In this document: piece after piece, positions 12,725 through 31,764 of the stretch | How the letters are laid out: each line of letters starts with the position of its first letter | How positions within the stretch are numbered: the stretch's first letter is position 1 | Source of the DNA: Echeneis naucrates | Taxonomy: Eukaryota; Chordata; Actinopteri; Carangiformes; Echeneidae | Length of the DNA stretch: 64,000 nt | Assembly: GCF_900963305.1 (NCBI RefSeq) | Contig: NC_042520.1 | Location: 7,226,170 to 7,290,169 of the forward strand | Direction: 5' to 3' | The notes under the pieces: model-generated | Told to the model about the DNA's origin: nothing | Databases searched by the model: none | The model's input: the letters and a program-made list of their open reading frames with translations, nothing else | Translations under genes and position numbers: made by a program

Positions 12725-14394
12725 TCCTCAGTCACCATCCATCACGGTCTGATCAATGGATTATCATCACACCCAGTCTCCTTCTTAATGGTTTGGAGGG
12801 GATGGATCTGGTGTCATAGACACAATTTAGGGGACCCTGTCAATTCAGCCGCAGCCTATCTGTGCTTGTACAGAGAGGCCTAACAAATGTTTACTCTGCA
12901 GCAGTAATCAGCAGCCGTCCAGCAGAGATCTGATGGTTTATGTCAGATTCGTGTCATTGCTCATGTCTCAGTGATCACAGAGCTGGTGGAAGTGTCACTG
13001 TTGGATTCTGCCTCGTTATGAGTTGAATGATCAGCATCCCTGAAGAAATAATTTATGAGTGTCAGGGCAAACGTGTCACATTAAGGTTAATGTGTTATAG
13101 ATTTTTTTTTTTTTCTGTTTGTGCACCACGTCCACCAGTGCGGACTGATTTATATGTTTATTTTGATCTGCATTACTTTAGTTTTCATGTCTACATGGTT
13201 ATTAAAGTATATGCTCACTGATGAGCTTTCACAACATGCATTGCTCTTCAACCAGAGCGAAACGGAATTAAAGTGCTAAATTATTATTGTATTAGTGTGA
13301 AAGTCAGGACTGAAAGCCCAAGAGTGATGCTGCTGACGTGGAGAAAAAAAGTAAAACGTACAAATGTTAAAGTTAAATATGCGGCTTGAAAGGCAATGCA
13401 AAACATACACTGTTTCACAGAACAAGGCAGAGAGGATACAGAGATCTGATTGTCCACGTGAGGAAATAAACCGATTATGTGCAATAACTAAGCCCAAAAT
13501 TTGCCTGTACCTTAAATACAACCAACTTATACACATTTTGCAGCATGCGGTCCTAATTTGGAAAAGTATAATGTATGGAGAGCACTTGGGAGGACAGAAA
13601 ATTACAACATGAAGCTACATTCAGTTTTCTCCTGTGTTATAAACTTTTAAAATGAAACAAAGTGAAGAGTAACTGCTTCCAAAAACACTAAATGCCACAG
13701 AAAGGCTAGTATTTTTCTCCTGTTCGATGAAGTTTGGAGCCAGTGGGGCTTTTTATCAAAGTGAAAGGTCACCAATGCTCTTCAGATGAGTGTACGTGGC
13801 TTCAGGTGATTTATAGTGTTGTCTCCAAAGCTCCCAAGTTGCTGCTGAAAACAACAAGATTTGATTCATTAGCTGCCGAACATGGCAGATTTTGGCTTTG
13901 TGGTCGGGCAGTGACTCCCTCAACCATTTAGACAAATCAGCAGCAACATAAAGCTGCAATAATGTGTCACAATGAATATTCCACACAGGTTCATGGGAAT
14001 GTGTTAAAAGGGAAATGTGATTTCAATGTCATAATATCTTATAACAGTATTTTCAAAGTTTTAATGAAGTTACTGGTTATAGCTGCAGCAGTAAAAATGA
14101 ATGAGATGGACTATGAGACACCAGCATCAGGTTGTGACAGTCAAGCAGACATTACACAGCAGAAGTGGGAGTGTTTGGACTGTCCACGTTTAAGTGGCAC
14201 ATTTAGATTGTTGCCAGTGTTATCCCACAAGGTGCTACTCAAGCGTGAACGGCCTTTAATTTTCCATTGTTTTAGATCAGTATCTCCATTTTTGTGTGTG
14301 CGTGTGTTTGTACTTCATACTTTCAAAAAGTATATACGTGTAAGTGACAATGAACAAGAAGTCACATTCTCAGTAAAGGGCTGGGCCCGATACA

Positions 14395-14470
14395 GACTTT
14401 CACTTTCACTTCACTACATTTGAAGGACAAATATTGTACTTTTTACTCCACCTCATTTCTATTGATGCTA
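14395..14470 (+). repeat. Fragment of a common teleost interspersed repeat
   Basis: The segment ACTACATTTGAAGGACAAATATTGTACTTTTTACTCCAC (here split as ACTACATTTGAAGG and ATTGTACTTTTTACTCCAC) resembles the middle of a dispersed repeat often seen in percomorph genomes. That repeat begins CAGTGGTGGAA and carries TACTCAAGTA words. A longer relative lies at 18912-19200. Family recognised from memory; class uncertain (probably a non-autonomous DNA element). Confidence 0.45.
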
Positions 14471-14884
14471 GTCTAACATTACTGTTCATTGTTTTTAACT
14501 GTAATTGTTTTCGTAAAAAAGCTCTTACACCTCTGTGTGTGCTCCAGGTAGTAATATGGCCACGATGTATAATCCTACCTCCTATCCTACTATCCTACCT
14601 GGATTATTTCTCCATAATGATCGGCTCATTCTACATTATCAAGGCCGTATTATTAACCCTTCGTTCGGATGTTTCCTGGTCCATAAAGAGAGGATTTCTG
14701 TGTCTGTGCTCTCTAAATGATAAATTAACCTTGCTTGGAAGAAACATTCAAACTAAGTCCTGAAAAAAGAAGTGGAATGGGGATTGGATGTCCTAATGCT
14801 TATTTAATGCAGTCTTCTTTCATACACAGTTTGTATTGTTGCATACACAATATATTTTAATTTCACTTTTACTTTTGACTGTTG

Positions 14885-15035
14885 AAGACAAATTAGGGAC
14901 ATGTGTGTCTCCCACAGTCTCCCACATAGACTGTGGGAGGACCCAGGCAGGCACAGGGTGAGAGGGAGTCTGCACAGGACCAGGAACATAGTAATCACTC
15001 CCTGCCCGGGAACCGAACCAAGAACCAATGACCAA
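14885..15035. repeat. Degenerate teleost interspersed repeat with internal hairpin
   Basis: The words GACTGTGGGAGGACCCAGGC, GCAGGCACAGGGTGAGAGG and CCGGGAACCGAACC match the pattern of a very common fish repeat (GTGGGAGGAAAC...ACACGGGGAGAAC). A diverged relative occurs at 63716-63975. A 12-bp perfect inverted repeat, CTCCCACAGTCT at 909-920 of the 14-kb line and its complement at 14928-14939, lies inside it. Confidence 0.45.
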
Positions 15036-15680
15036 TCAATGGGTATACTTCAAGGCATCTCAACATGCATGTCTCATTTATCCTTCAGGGTGTCTACTCT
15101 CCAAACATAGCCAATCTCTGCGTTATTAATGTTCCACTTAAGCTCCATCCAGATAAGTGAAGGAGCATTTTTATTTACCTCAGAGAAAGTCAAGTGTGTG
15201 TCTGTGGCATACTGCATACATTCAGTATTTACTTTTAAAATGTTATTTCTACATTACTCATTCACTGCAGATGTATGTATGCATAAACCCTGCATGTCCA
15301 ATAGACAGCACTAAAACACCAGAAAAGTGCTTTGGATCCTTGTTATAAATTTTCTGTATCTTTGACTTCATGTACTAACAACGTTTTATTTTTGATGTGT
15401 CAGTTCATTCCAGTCTTTTATAAGCTGCCTCAATTTGAATTGTGTGCGTGCGATTCAAATACAGGCAAATGAAATGCCCAAAAGTTTGAAGTACTGTGTT
15501 AGCTGTCTTTTTCAACTAACAGTTCAACAGATCTTGCCTTTCACCAAGGCCGAGATCAGGAAACTTGGACCTAAAAAAAGTTTGCCGATCACCGCACTGG
15601 CTGGAGAGTCCTGTAGCAGAGAGCTAAATCCAGAAGGGGGCGGTAACAACGCCGCGGACGGCAGCTGCACCTGAAACCTC

Positions 15681-15740
15681 AAAGAAGAAGAAGAAGTAGA
15701 AGACGAAAAAGAAGAAAGAAGAAGAAAGAGAAGGAAGCAG
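15681..15740 (+). repeat. GAA/GAAA purine tract upstream of c1galt1c1
   Basis: About 60 nt of almost pure A and G, mainly AAG/AGAA units, in the presumed promoter or first non-coding exon of c1galt1c1. Its complement gives a serine/leucine-rich open frame that is low complexity only. Confidence 0.7.
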
Positions 15741-16966
15741 AAGTTGTAGCCTTGTAGTTCTGGATCATGCCCTGACCGAGTTGACAATCCTGTTACGTGA
15801 CACCTAAGACCTGACCAAACAGGAAAGGTGGGAGGCGAAAAACCGGTGGAGGAGGAGTACCAACCGACACGGCAACTTTCACCCTTCCAGGTGCAGTAAA
15901 ATCCCATTATTTGTTGCATTTTTGTCGCTACAAGAAGCCAGAGTTAGCCGTAATTTGTAACGTTAAGAGGGGAGACGCTAACCGTTAGCCACAGGAGGCA
16001 TAATTAACATACAAGGTAACTGAAAAACTCTGAAATTCACTGTCAGCTGACCGAACTGTCCACTAAATCAACAGAAGCCGTGTCAGTTCAAATGGACAGA
16101 CCTCGTTAACGTGTCGTCGAAACTCTCGGCCTGAAGTGTATTTATTAATTTTTTTTTTTGTCAAATTTTGTTTTCTTGGCACTGTGCAGTCAGAGAAACG
16201 CATACTTTGAGGATAAAAAACAGCTCTCAGCATAAATACTTGGTGTACAAGAAGAGCTGCTGATGTGACATGTAAGCTCTCAGTAATCGCCCCGTTTATT
16301 AGTCATTAGACCTGAAAATAATCAGTGATAATGATGATCGATTCATCATTTTAATCCCTCATTTAGTTAAGTTGGTGTTTTGTGATGGGGAAACTAAATG
16401 TATTTGGTTTAAAATGTGAGAAGTAAAAGTGGAGCATGGCTCTGATATTTGCATGATATTAATGCATGATATATATCATGCAACAGTATGCGGCTATTCA
16501 AAGTGTATTAAAATAATTCAGAAAAAGCTGTCATGTATTAGTGGCCCTCACGTTGTTAGTGAGATGCTAACACAACAAGATGCTGAAATAATTTTATTGA
16601 GATCTGAGTTATATTAGCGCAACAAAAATGTATTTTAACTATTTAAGATCAAGGCTAAGAAAAGGCTATCACACGTTCTTCAGTGTTTTGTTATAAAATG
16701 TACAAAAGTCAGCAATTAATATGAAAAATGTGATGCTAATTATCAGATGTGATGTGCGTAATGTAATAATAATTCAAAGTCACTTGTTTAGTTTGACACT
16801 CCAAACTTCACATAAAAAGTTAATGCATCAAATCACCAGAATTGTGAAGCTAAAATTAGGTAATATTTGTAAATTTTTATGGAAAATTACTTAGAGAACT
16901 AACTATCCATGTTTGATAAATCAGAAAATAATCTATTTCCCCATTCTTCCAGTGTCTGCTGCCAAA

Positions 16967-17914
16967 ATGGTGTCTGAAGGAGGCTCTTTCCTGAAGGGTA
17001 TGGTCTTGGGAGGCCTCTTCTGCTTGGTGCTGTCACTCCTGGGTAATTTCAGCCCCAGCACAGAGATGGAAGAGCACCATCACCACCATGTCAAGGCCCC
17101 AAGCAAAGACGAGTTGCAACACTTCTCTGATGTTCAGGTGCAGGAATTGAGCAATCAAGTCAGGGTGTATTGCGTCATCATGGTACAGCCCAAGATCCTG
17201 GTTTACTGGGCTACAGCATTAGACACGTGGAGCAAACATTGTGACAAACCTGTGTTTTACACATCAGAGTCCTCCAAAGCACTGGAAGCTTTCGACCTGA
17301 AGGAAAAAGATGACTGGACACGGTTACGTAAAGCTCTTAAACATGCTTATGATAATGCTGGTGACCTGCGTTGGTTCTTTGTGGCACAAGCTACTACATT
17401 TGCCATCATTGAGAACCTCAAATACCTGGTGCTTGCAAAGGATCCCGATGAACCATTCTACATGGGCAATGCTATGAAGTCGGGGGAGCTTGAGTATGTA
17501 GCGTATGATAGTGGGATTGTTTTAAGTTATGAGGCTCTGAAAAGGTTGGTCCACATCTTCCAGGATGAGGACAAATGTCCAGAGAGAGGACGAGCGCTGT
17601 GGAAGATGAGCGAGGACAAGCAACTGGCTTTGTGCCTTAAGTACACAGGTGTGTTTGCAGAGAATGGAGAAGATGCACATGGAAAGGGCCTGTTCAACAG
17701 CAAGAGTGTCAACAATTTGATAACAGACAGCATGAAGGAAAACCCAAATAATGTTGTGGGTGCCTGCTGCTCAGATTTGGCTGTCACATTTAACGGGATG
17801 TCGCCAAATCAGATGCAGGTCATGATGTTTGGAGTTTACAGACTCCGACCCTATGGGCACGATTATCATGACTCGTTGACATTTTACCCTCCTGAAGGGT
17901 CAGACAATGACTAG
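16967..17914 (+). CDS. c1galt1c1: Cosmc, chaperone of core 1 beta1,3-galactosyltransferase
   Basis: One uninterrupted exon encodes 315 residues (human COSMC 318). Cosmc is an ER type II membrane chaperone needed to fold C1GALT1, which makes the core 1 (T antigen) O-glycan. The start chosen is ATG at 16967, giving MVSEGGSFLKGMVLGG; an in-frame ATG at 16913 lies before a splice acceptor (AG at 16951-16952) and is intronic. A 5' UTR exon appears to end at 16015 (ACAAG/gtaac). The protein has a membrane anchor at about 10-30, a histidine run just after it, then VYCVIMVQPK, WSKHCDKP, FAIIENLKYLVL, SEDKQLALCLKY, VFAENGEDAHGK and CCSDLAVTFNGMSPNQM, ending GSDND as in other Cosmc proteins. The catalytic Asp-rich motif of true galactosyltransferases is replaced by FVAQATTF, as expected of a chaperone. 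Confidence 0.97.
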   Translation: MVSEGGSFLKGMVLGGLFCLVLSLLGNFSPSTEMEEHHHHHVKAPSKDELQHFSDVQVQELSNQVRVYCVIMVQPKILVYWATALDTWSKHCDKPVFYTSESSKALEAFDLKEKDDWTRLRKALKHAYDNAGDLRWFFVAQATTFAIIENLKYLVLAKDPDEPFYMGNAMKSGELEYVAYDSGIVLSYEALKRLVHIFQDEDKCPERGRALWKMSEDKQLALCLKYTGVFAENGEDAHGKGLFNSKSVNNLITDSMKENPNNVVGACCSDLAVTFNGMSPNQMQVMMFGVYRLRPYGHDYHDSLTFYPPEGSDND

Positions 17915-19506
17915 AGACTTGTCCCTTCAAACTGGATGTGGTATTTTGAATTATTTTGCGTCTGTGATGGCAAAACTAAGTTTGGGAGATGGTTTTCTTA
18001 TGCTGTTTGTAAAACTCGATCCTGGGTGGGAACAACACTTTTATGTATATTTGTACCTTTTGCACTTGGCACAATCAGCACCCGATTTCTTTGTGGTGTA
18101 GGTAAAAAGATGATGGATGTGGCATCCTTTTGAATGAAGATATTACTGGAAAATATATGAAACCTGTGACATGAGAAGAGATTACCCAGAAGTTTTGGTT
18201 GCTATAATATTGTTGTGAATGTTCAATGTTTGTCCTTTTGATCTTCTTAAATCTGCATCAAATATTAAGTGATTAAGGTTCAGAAATTATTTAACTGTTG
18301 AAAGTGCTACAACCTCTTTGCTATGTCATGATTTTTTTTTTTTTTATTATTATTTTTGCTTTTCTCTGAAGATTCATCTTATGACCTACTAAGAGTTTGT
18401 TGTGAGGTATTTATAGCCAGTATTAAATCAAACATGCAATAACCTGGCCCAGGTTTTAATAAGTGCATATTTTGCAATCTATTTCCTGTTCATCTCTACA
18501 AATTAAGAGCATTACCTTCTCAGATGAATTCATCTGAGCTATCTGAGCCTAGAGAGAGTTCTTGTGTCACATGTATTAAAAAAAAAAAAAAAAAACCTCA
18601 GTGGGCATGTCAATTTTGACTCTTGGTGTCAGATTTCCCATATGATGCCTTTAAAGAAGGAAACTATTTGGGTAATAAAAAACTAAAACCAATCACTGGC
18701 TCAGTATATTGCGGTGTGTGGATCATAATTAAATAATTTGAGGCTTCCTGGTTTTATTGGGGTCCTTGTCAAGTATACTGTGAATGCTTTTTGGTCAAGG
18801 AATTTTTTTAACAATTAAAGGACTGCTTTGTTAAGCTGAAGAGTTTCTGTACACAAGCGCACACATACTGTTTGGTGTTCTGCAGCGGTGACTTCTAGCA
18901 CTTTGTTTTAACAGTGGTGGAATTACATCTACTCAAGTGCTCTGCCTAAGTACAAATTTAAGGTGTTTTAAGTATTTTCATTAAGTAGTACTTCATACTG
19001 CTAATTCACATTTCAGGGACTTTTTACCATACTACATAAGTTACAGCTGTAATTACTTTGCAGAATAAGATTTCATATGCGAAGCACAAGCTTATAAAAT
19101 ATGAAGCAGCACTTTGCTATTAAATATAACCTAAAATAAGCCACACTTTTAACTAAATAAGTAGTTGTAATATAACATCTCAAATGTGACACTTTACGAG
19201 CTTTTCTGATCATCTTTCAGTAATTTCTCTTTCTCCCAATTAAACTTGACAATAGACTTACACACTTTATACACTAAAGAGCAGATCAGACTAGTTGGTC
19301 TAACAGAAAAGGGACACTACTTGAACCTTATAAAGACCTGCCCTGTATTGTTGGAAGTACAGGCCTTTATTTACTCCATGGGCTGTGAAAAGCTATGCTG
19401 GCACTCTGATATCAGACCTAAGACACCCAGCGTCAGACCCCCCCCCCCAATCTAGATCTAATACAAACTACCAAATAACAATCAGGTTTAAAGCAAGATC
19501 TTTTTC
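17915..19506. other. 3' UTR of c1galt1c1 and intergenic sequence
   Basis: No coding exon is visible. The start is the c1galt1c1 3' UTR, with an AATAAA in GGTAATAAAAAAC near 18673. Poly-T (about 18332-18345) and poly-A (about 18579-18595) runs occur. The rest is mostly the dispersed repeat at 18912-19200. Confidence 0.55.
18912..19200 (+). repeat. Dispersed teleost repeat beginning CAGTGGTGGAA
   Basis: The segment carries AGTGGTGGAATTACAT, CTACTCAAGTGCTCTGCCTA, AGTATTTTCATTAAGTAG and ATTACTTTGCAGAATAAGAT in the order found in a well-known percomorph dispersed repeat. It contains no open frame. Identity is from memory of the consensus; a RepeatMasker class could not be assigned. Confidence 0.55.
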
Positions 19507-19512
19507 TTTATT
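19507..19512 (-). terminator. Poly(A) signal of mcts1
   Basis: AATAAA on the minus strand, about 145 nt beyond the mcts1 stop codon, in a correct position to end a short 3' UTR. Confidence 0.6.
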
Positions 19513-19653
19513 TGGGCAACTGAAGCCTCCAGCAGGTTACACAGGGAAGTCATTGGTGTAAACAGTTGACTAGCAGCTCATGTCACTGTCAAGAGCTCCA
19601 CACTTTCTGGCAATGTAGGGGATGGGCGGTCAGTGTTGCGGCTGTTGATGTCA

Positions 19654-22115
19654 TCATTTATACGTCTTCATGTGCCACAAGCCATCATTCAGATAGTGGA
19701 CATTCTCAATTCCGATTCCCTTGTTGACTTTCTCTCTATTTGCAAAAGGCAGGTACAGCATAATGCATCATCAGAATACCAGACTTAGAAATGTGTAATC
19801 TGTAAAATGTATGCAGTCTTACATGCTTTCTGCCGACATCTTCATGACACCAACACAAAGTGCATGTTGTTTTCCCTCTGCCATTATGGCCTGCATCCTC
19901 GTGTTAAAGACAAACTTGTTGGTAAGATGGCTTGAAATGTAAACAATCTCCAAAATATATTTGAAGATTGTATGTTTCAATATTGCATAAACAGAAAAGG
20001 AAGTTACGCAAAGGCTCAGAACAGTTTGGACGAAACCGTTTTGATATACATTAGTATATCAATATATATAGAATTAATAAAATAAAAATAAAATCAATAT
20101 ATAGAACCATCTCAAGGTCTTCAGGGCCAGAGATTTGAGGCCAAAACTTTCCAACATGGCCAAAAAAGTACCACTAGAGCTGCAATGATGAATTGACTTA
20201 CAGAAAATTAAGCGATAATATAAGATAAAGTTAGCCTTTATTGATCTTTCAAAGAGGAAAACTGACACAGCAGCAAGTTTGATTGAGAAAGAGGAAAAGT
20301 AAAATGTAATCCCTTAAAAGATCAAAAGCGAACATATTAATATTTGTTATTGACTAATTGCCTTACAGTACTCCAGTACTGTACAAAATTTGGGAATTAG
20401 TAGGCTGATTTTCCAGTTAGTATTCTAACATCATGTAAAAGGATACAACTACTTTGTCAGCTTCAGCTGGGTAGAGTTTAGCACCTGGTGATGTCAGCCC
20501 AGGACACATGATGTTGGCTCCACTTAAGACAAATTTAATGGCTCCTTTGTCTACTTGCTGGTGTGGAAGAATGAAAGGGTCTGTAGAGGAAAAAAAAAAT
20601 CTACTGACATATCTGTCTTTTAAGAATTGTTAATAAATTTATAGGGCCCCCGGAAGCGTAGCAAGTGTTACAATGCAGTGGCTAATGGGAATATAACTAA
20701 CTAAATAAATAAGTTGGTAGTAATGGACCTTACATTTATGTAACAGTCTTAAGGTTGGGTAGAATGGTCCTTCTCTTTGTCTGAAGAAAAGCAGCTCTCC
20801 GTTCACTGTCAGGATTTCAATGTGTTCGTGGCTGGAGGAAGTGCACATATAAACTCATGTAAAACATCAAGCATACAATGGACACTGAGACACTGGAGAA
20901 AAAAATTAAATAATATATCATACCATCTCACTATTTTGACAGGATCCTTCTTTGGCATTATGTTATTGAGCCATGATTCAATATCCGGAAATTGTTCCAG
21001 CAGCTGGTTTTTGATGCCTTTGATCACTGATGTTTTCAACTGAATACAGTTTGACACATTTTCCTTCTCATCAAATCTGAAACAAATGACAAGAAACATA
21101 AGAGATGTATATGATACAGCAGTGAGTTCTGGTAAAAAAAAAAACAAAAACAAAAAAAAACAAAAAAAAAAACACATAAAGTACAAGTACCTGTGGGCCT
21201 TAAGTTTTGATTACTTTGCCAGAGTACTGTCCCCAAGGTAACAGATATATAAACACATACATCCTTAAAACAGTTATGGATATATGTGATTGTTACTTTA
21301 CTTAAGCATGTACCTTTTATGGTTATTCTACCGCACTTTATTAATCTGACCACTGCAATTGTTTGGATTTGCCATACCAAACACATGACTGACAAGACCT
21401 GCTAAGGTGGGAGTATACAGCTCTGTGGGCATTTACATGAAATCATCAAAAAATGTTGGAGGTTTCAGGTCAAGTGAAAAGTTGATTTTTAGAAGATAAT
21501 AACAACCTCTGCACAAAAATATAACCTTGAAGGACTCCGTGATTTAAGTTCTAACACTCTCCAAGATAAGTATTAACATGACGTGCACTAAACATTTTGA
21601 CAGTAGTACTTGCATATGTTTGCACAAGTTGAACTGTGGATACAGGGCTTTACCTGAAATGTTTCCCAAATTCAGTTACTACACACTACATTACAGTTAG
21701 TAAAGGAACTGAATTCTTTCACCAGTACAATTAAGTTCCCAATTTTCTTATCAATAAACACTGATAGAAAAGACAGTGCATTTTAATATTACGGATACGG
21801 ACTTCAAGCATGTACTTCAAAAACAAAATTGAGCTGGTGTAGACGTGAATAGATATTTCCAACTGCCCCAAGATGACACGACTGATTATGGTTCTCTAAA
21901 TTTATGGCGGCATTATCTTGTTCAGAAACATCCAGGTTCATAACTGTCAAATTCTAACACAAAAACAGACGATTTCATCAAATAAAACATGTCATGTGTG
22001 CTTGTCTCATCATAAGAATCCATCGATCTTAAACTGGATTTTTAAACAGTTAGCGTTAGCCATTAGCTAATACTACACAAACATGAAAATACTCAGTAAC
22101 CTACTTCTTAAACAT
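19654..22115 (-). CDS. mcts1: MCTS1 re-initiation and release factor
   Basis: Six exons on the minus strand join exactly: 22105-22115, 20924-21076, 20734-20831, 20447-20580, 19823-19890 and 19654-19735, giving 181 residues, the same length I recall for human MCTS1. MCTS1 pairs with DENR to recycle post-termination 40S subunits and promote re-initiation after upstream ORFs. The first exon supplies only MFK plus two bases of the next codon. Recognisable blocks include [102 protein letters not shown] and [20 protein letters not shown]. The PUA domain occupies roughly residues 92-171. The fourth intron (19891-20446) has minor-spliceosome signals, described separately. Confidence 0.97.
19891..20446 (-). 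other. U12-type (GT-AG) intron 4 of mcts1
   Basis: The donor on the minus strand is GTATCCTTTT, the minor-spliceosome 5' consensus. Just before the acceptor GATGCAG/GCC there is GTCTTTAAC, close to the U12 branch consensus TTCCTTAAC, with its branch A about 12-13 nt from the exon. There is no pyrimidine tract between branch and AG. The splice joins KVV to AIMAEGKQ, as in MCTS1 orthologues. Confidence 0.8.
20165..20290. repeat. Composite degenerate repeat in mcts1 intron 4
   Basis: CTAGAGCTGCAATGATGAATTG...ACAGAAAATTAAGCGATA looks like the start of a very common fish repeat built on ATTAATCGATTA words. It is followed by CCTTTATTGATCTTTCAAAGAGGAAAACTG, which resembles a second common fish repeat. 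Both are strongly diverged. Confidence 0.4.
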
Positions 22116-23698
22116 CCTCGTTGGTCACTGTTACCGTGTTCTTCGGTGTTGGCAAAGCTTATCCACACAGAATACGTCAAATCTGATATGTTACACACAA
22201 ATTAGTAGCAACAAAAACAAATATTTTGCCAGGTAACGCTCAAGCTGGTCCACGCCTGTTTTACAACAGAGGGCCAGTTACAGTGGAAGCATTGCGTTAT
22301 TTTACGACAACGTTTTACGGCAGAAGGCAGCTCAGACAGACCTCCGATGTTACCTCGGAAACTGCTGTAACGTAAAAGGAGAAAAACTAAGTTTGGTCAA
22401 TCTTTGTCAGCATTTAATCAAATATAAGCCAATCGAATGTTTTATTTAGTGTCATTAAAATTATGACCGTCGATACATAAAAAGTTGTACAGTAAAACAA
22501 TTTAAAGAAGTGGTTGGTTTGAACTGTCTTATTTATTGTTTGTTTGTCGCCTGTCCTCCGTGTCCAATTTGATTTCGTTATTTGTCACCTGTTCTCTTGC
22601 CTTGTGCTGCTGAGACATTCGAATTACCCGATTGGGAATTAATAAAGTATTATCTTGTCGTAATTGCAGTCCCAATACAATTCAATGTTTTAAGTTTGTA
22701 TGTATAAATAAATAAATAAAAATCGTGGAGGGAGAACTGCAAGTACTGATGTCTGGTGCGTCTCTGGGAAGATTTCTACTATACATTATGAGTATGAAAT
22801 ACGGGACATTAGAACAGAGAATATAGGACATTGTACATTTAGATATTTGTGTACTCGAATCACAGAAGCTAAAACCAGACTCTTTGTAATCTACTAACAA
22901 ATAAAATGCTGCAAATATATTGTGGCATCCATAACACGATTATATGTACTATAAATAATACATCGGACAAGAAGGACAATTTCCTTTTGATAATTGAATA
23001 CAGGAATTTTATTTACATGTATGGGTTTTTTTAGAAAATAAAAAAAAAAAGAATAGCCTGTTTAATATGTTTAGTTAATATTTTAACTGTGATGAAAGGT
23101 ATTTTTAATATTCTCAACAATCCAACGCTCCGGGTGTTGACAGTCTGGCGCCATCTTGTGTCCAGACCGGATATAGATCAGGAGTCCGTTTAAGAAAAAA
23201 AAAAAAAAAAAAAAAACACGCTTGTGCAAAAAGTACTTTTGTACAAAGTACTTCCGGTGAGGTCACCAACTAGGATTTTATGAACGATTTTTCCTCGTGT
23301 GTACTTACGGACGTTTAACCGTAACGAAAGGATATATTTCCGCGGTGGCAACATTTCGGTTGAAAATTAATTTTTCTTCAGCGAACCGCTTCAGTTAACC
23401 GCCGAAACTGAACGACAGCACAACGCGGCTGGACAAGCGAGGCGAAAGAGGAAGCAATAGCCAACCATCTTTCTTCTCCTGCCAGCAATAACAAGAAAGA
23501 GACCAGGCTCGGTCCAGGTGGAGCTGTGTAGTTTCACACTTAATCGTCTGTTTTGTACCGAGCACCGGCCCCGTTTAAACCGCTCTCCCCGTCGAGATAG
23601 ATTCAAGCTCTCGGACGCCGAGCTCGTCCCCTCTCCGGCAAGCCTGGAAGTTTCGGATCAGAAGACTGGCTGTGAAGAATTAGTACTCCCGTTTTTTC
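22116..23698. other. Divergent mcts1-cul4b intergenic region and 5' UTRs
   Basis: mcts1 reads left and cul4b reads right from this 1.6-kb gap, so both promoters lie here. The right 400 nt are GC-rich with many CpGs and form the cul4b leader. A poly-A run is at about 23194-23215. The stretch GCTGCTGAGACATTCGAATT...ATTGGGAATTAATAAAG near 22600-22660 resembles a dispersed fish repeat (GTGGGATCAATAAAG type). No additional gene is supported. Confidence 0.6.

Positions 23699-31764
<8,066 letters not shown>

Larger units (their letters stand above)
12725..15660. other. Head-to-head intergenic region, urp and c1galt1c1
   Basis: About 3 kb with no supported coding exon. It contains decayed repeats, listed separately near 14395-14470 and 14885-15035. 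Open frames of up to about 150 codons show no recognisable domain or splice context. Confidence 0.55.

Noticed and set aside
13962-14423. 153-codon open frame between urp and c1galt1c1
   Set aside because: It has no homology or splice context and runs into a dispersed repeat.
15524-15919. 131-codon minus-strand open frame rich in serine and leucine
   Set aside because: Much of it is the complement of the GAA tract; low complexity only.
16913-16966. Upstream in-frame ATG for Cosmc
   Set aside because: A splice acceptor at 16951-16952 lies between it and the ATG at 16967, and Cosmc proteins start at the latter position.
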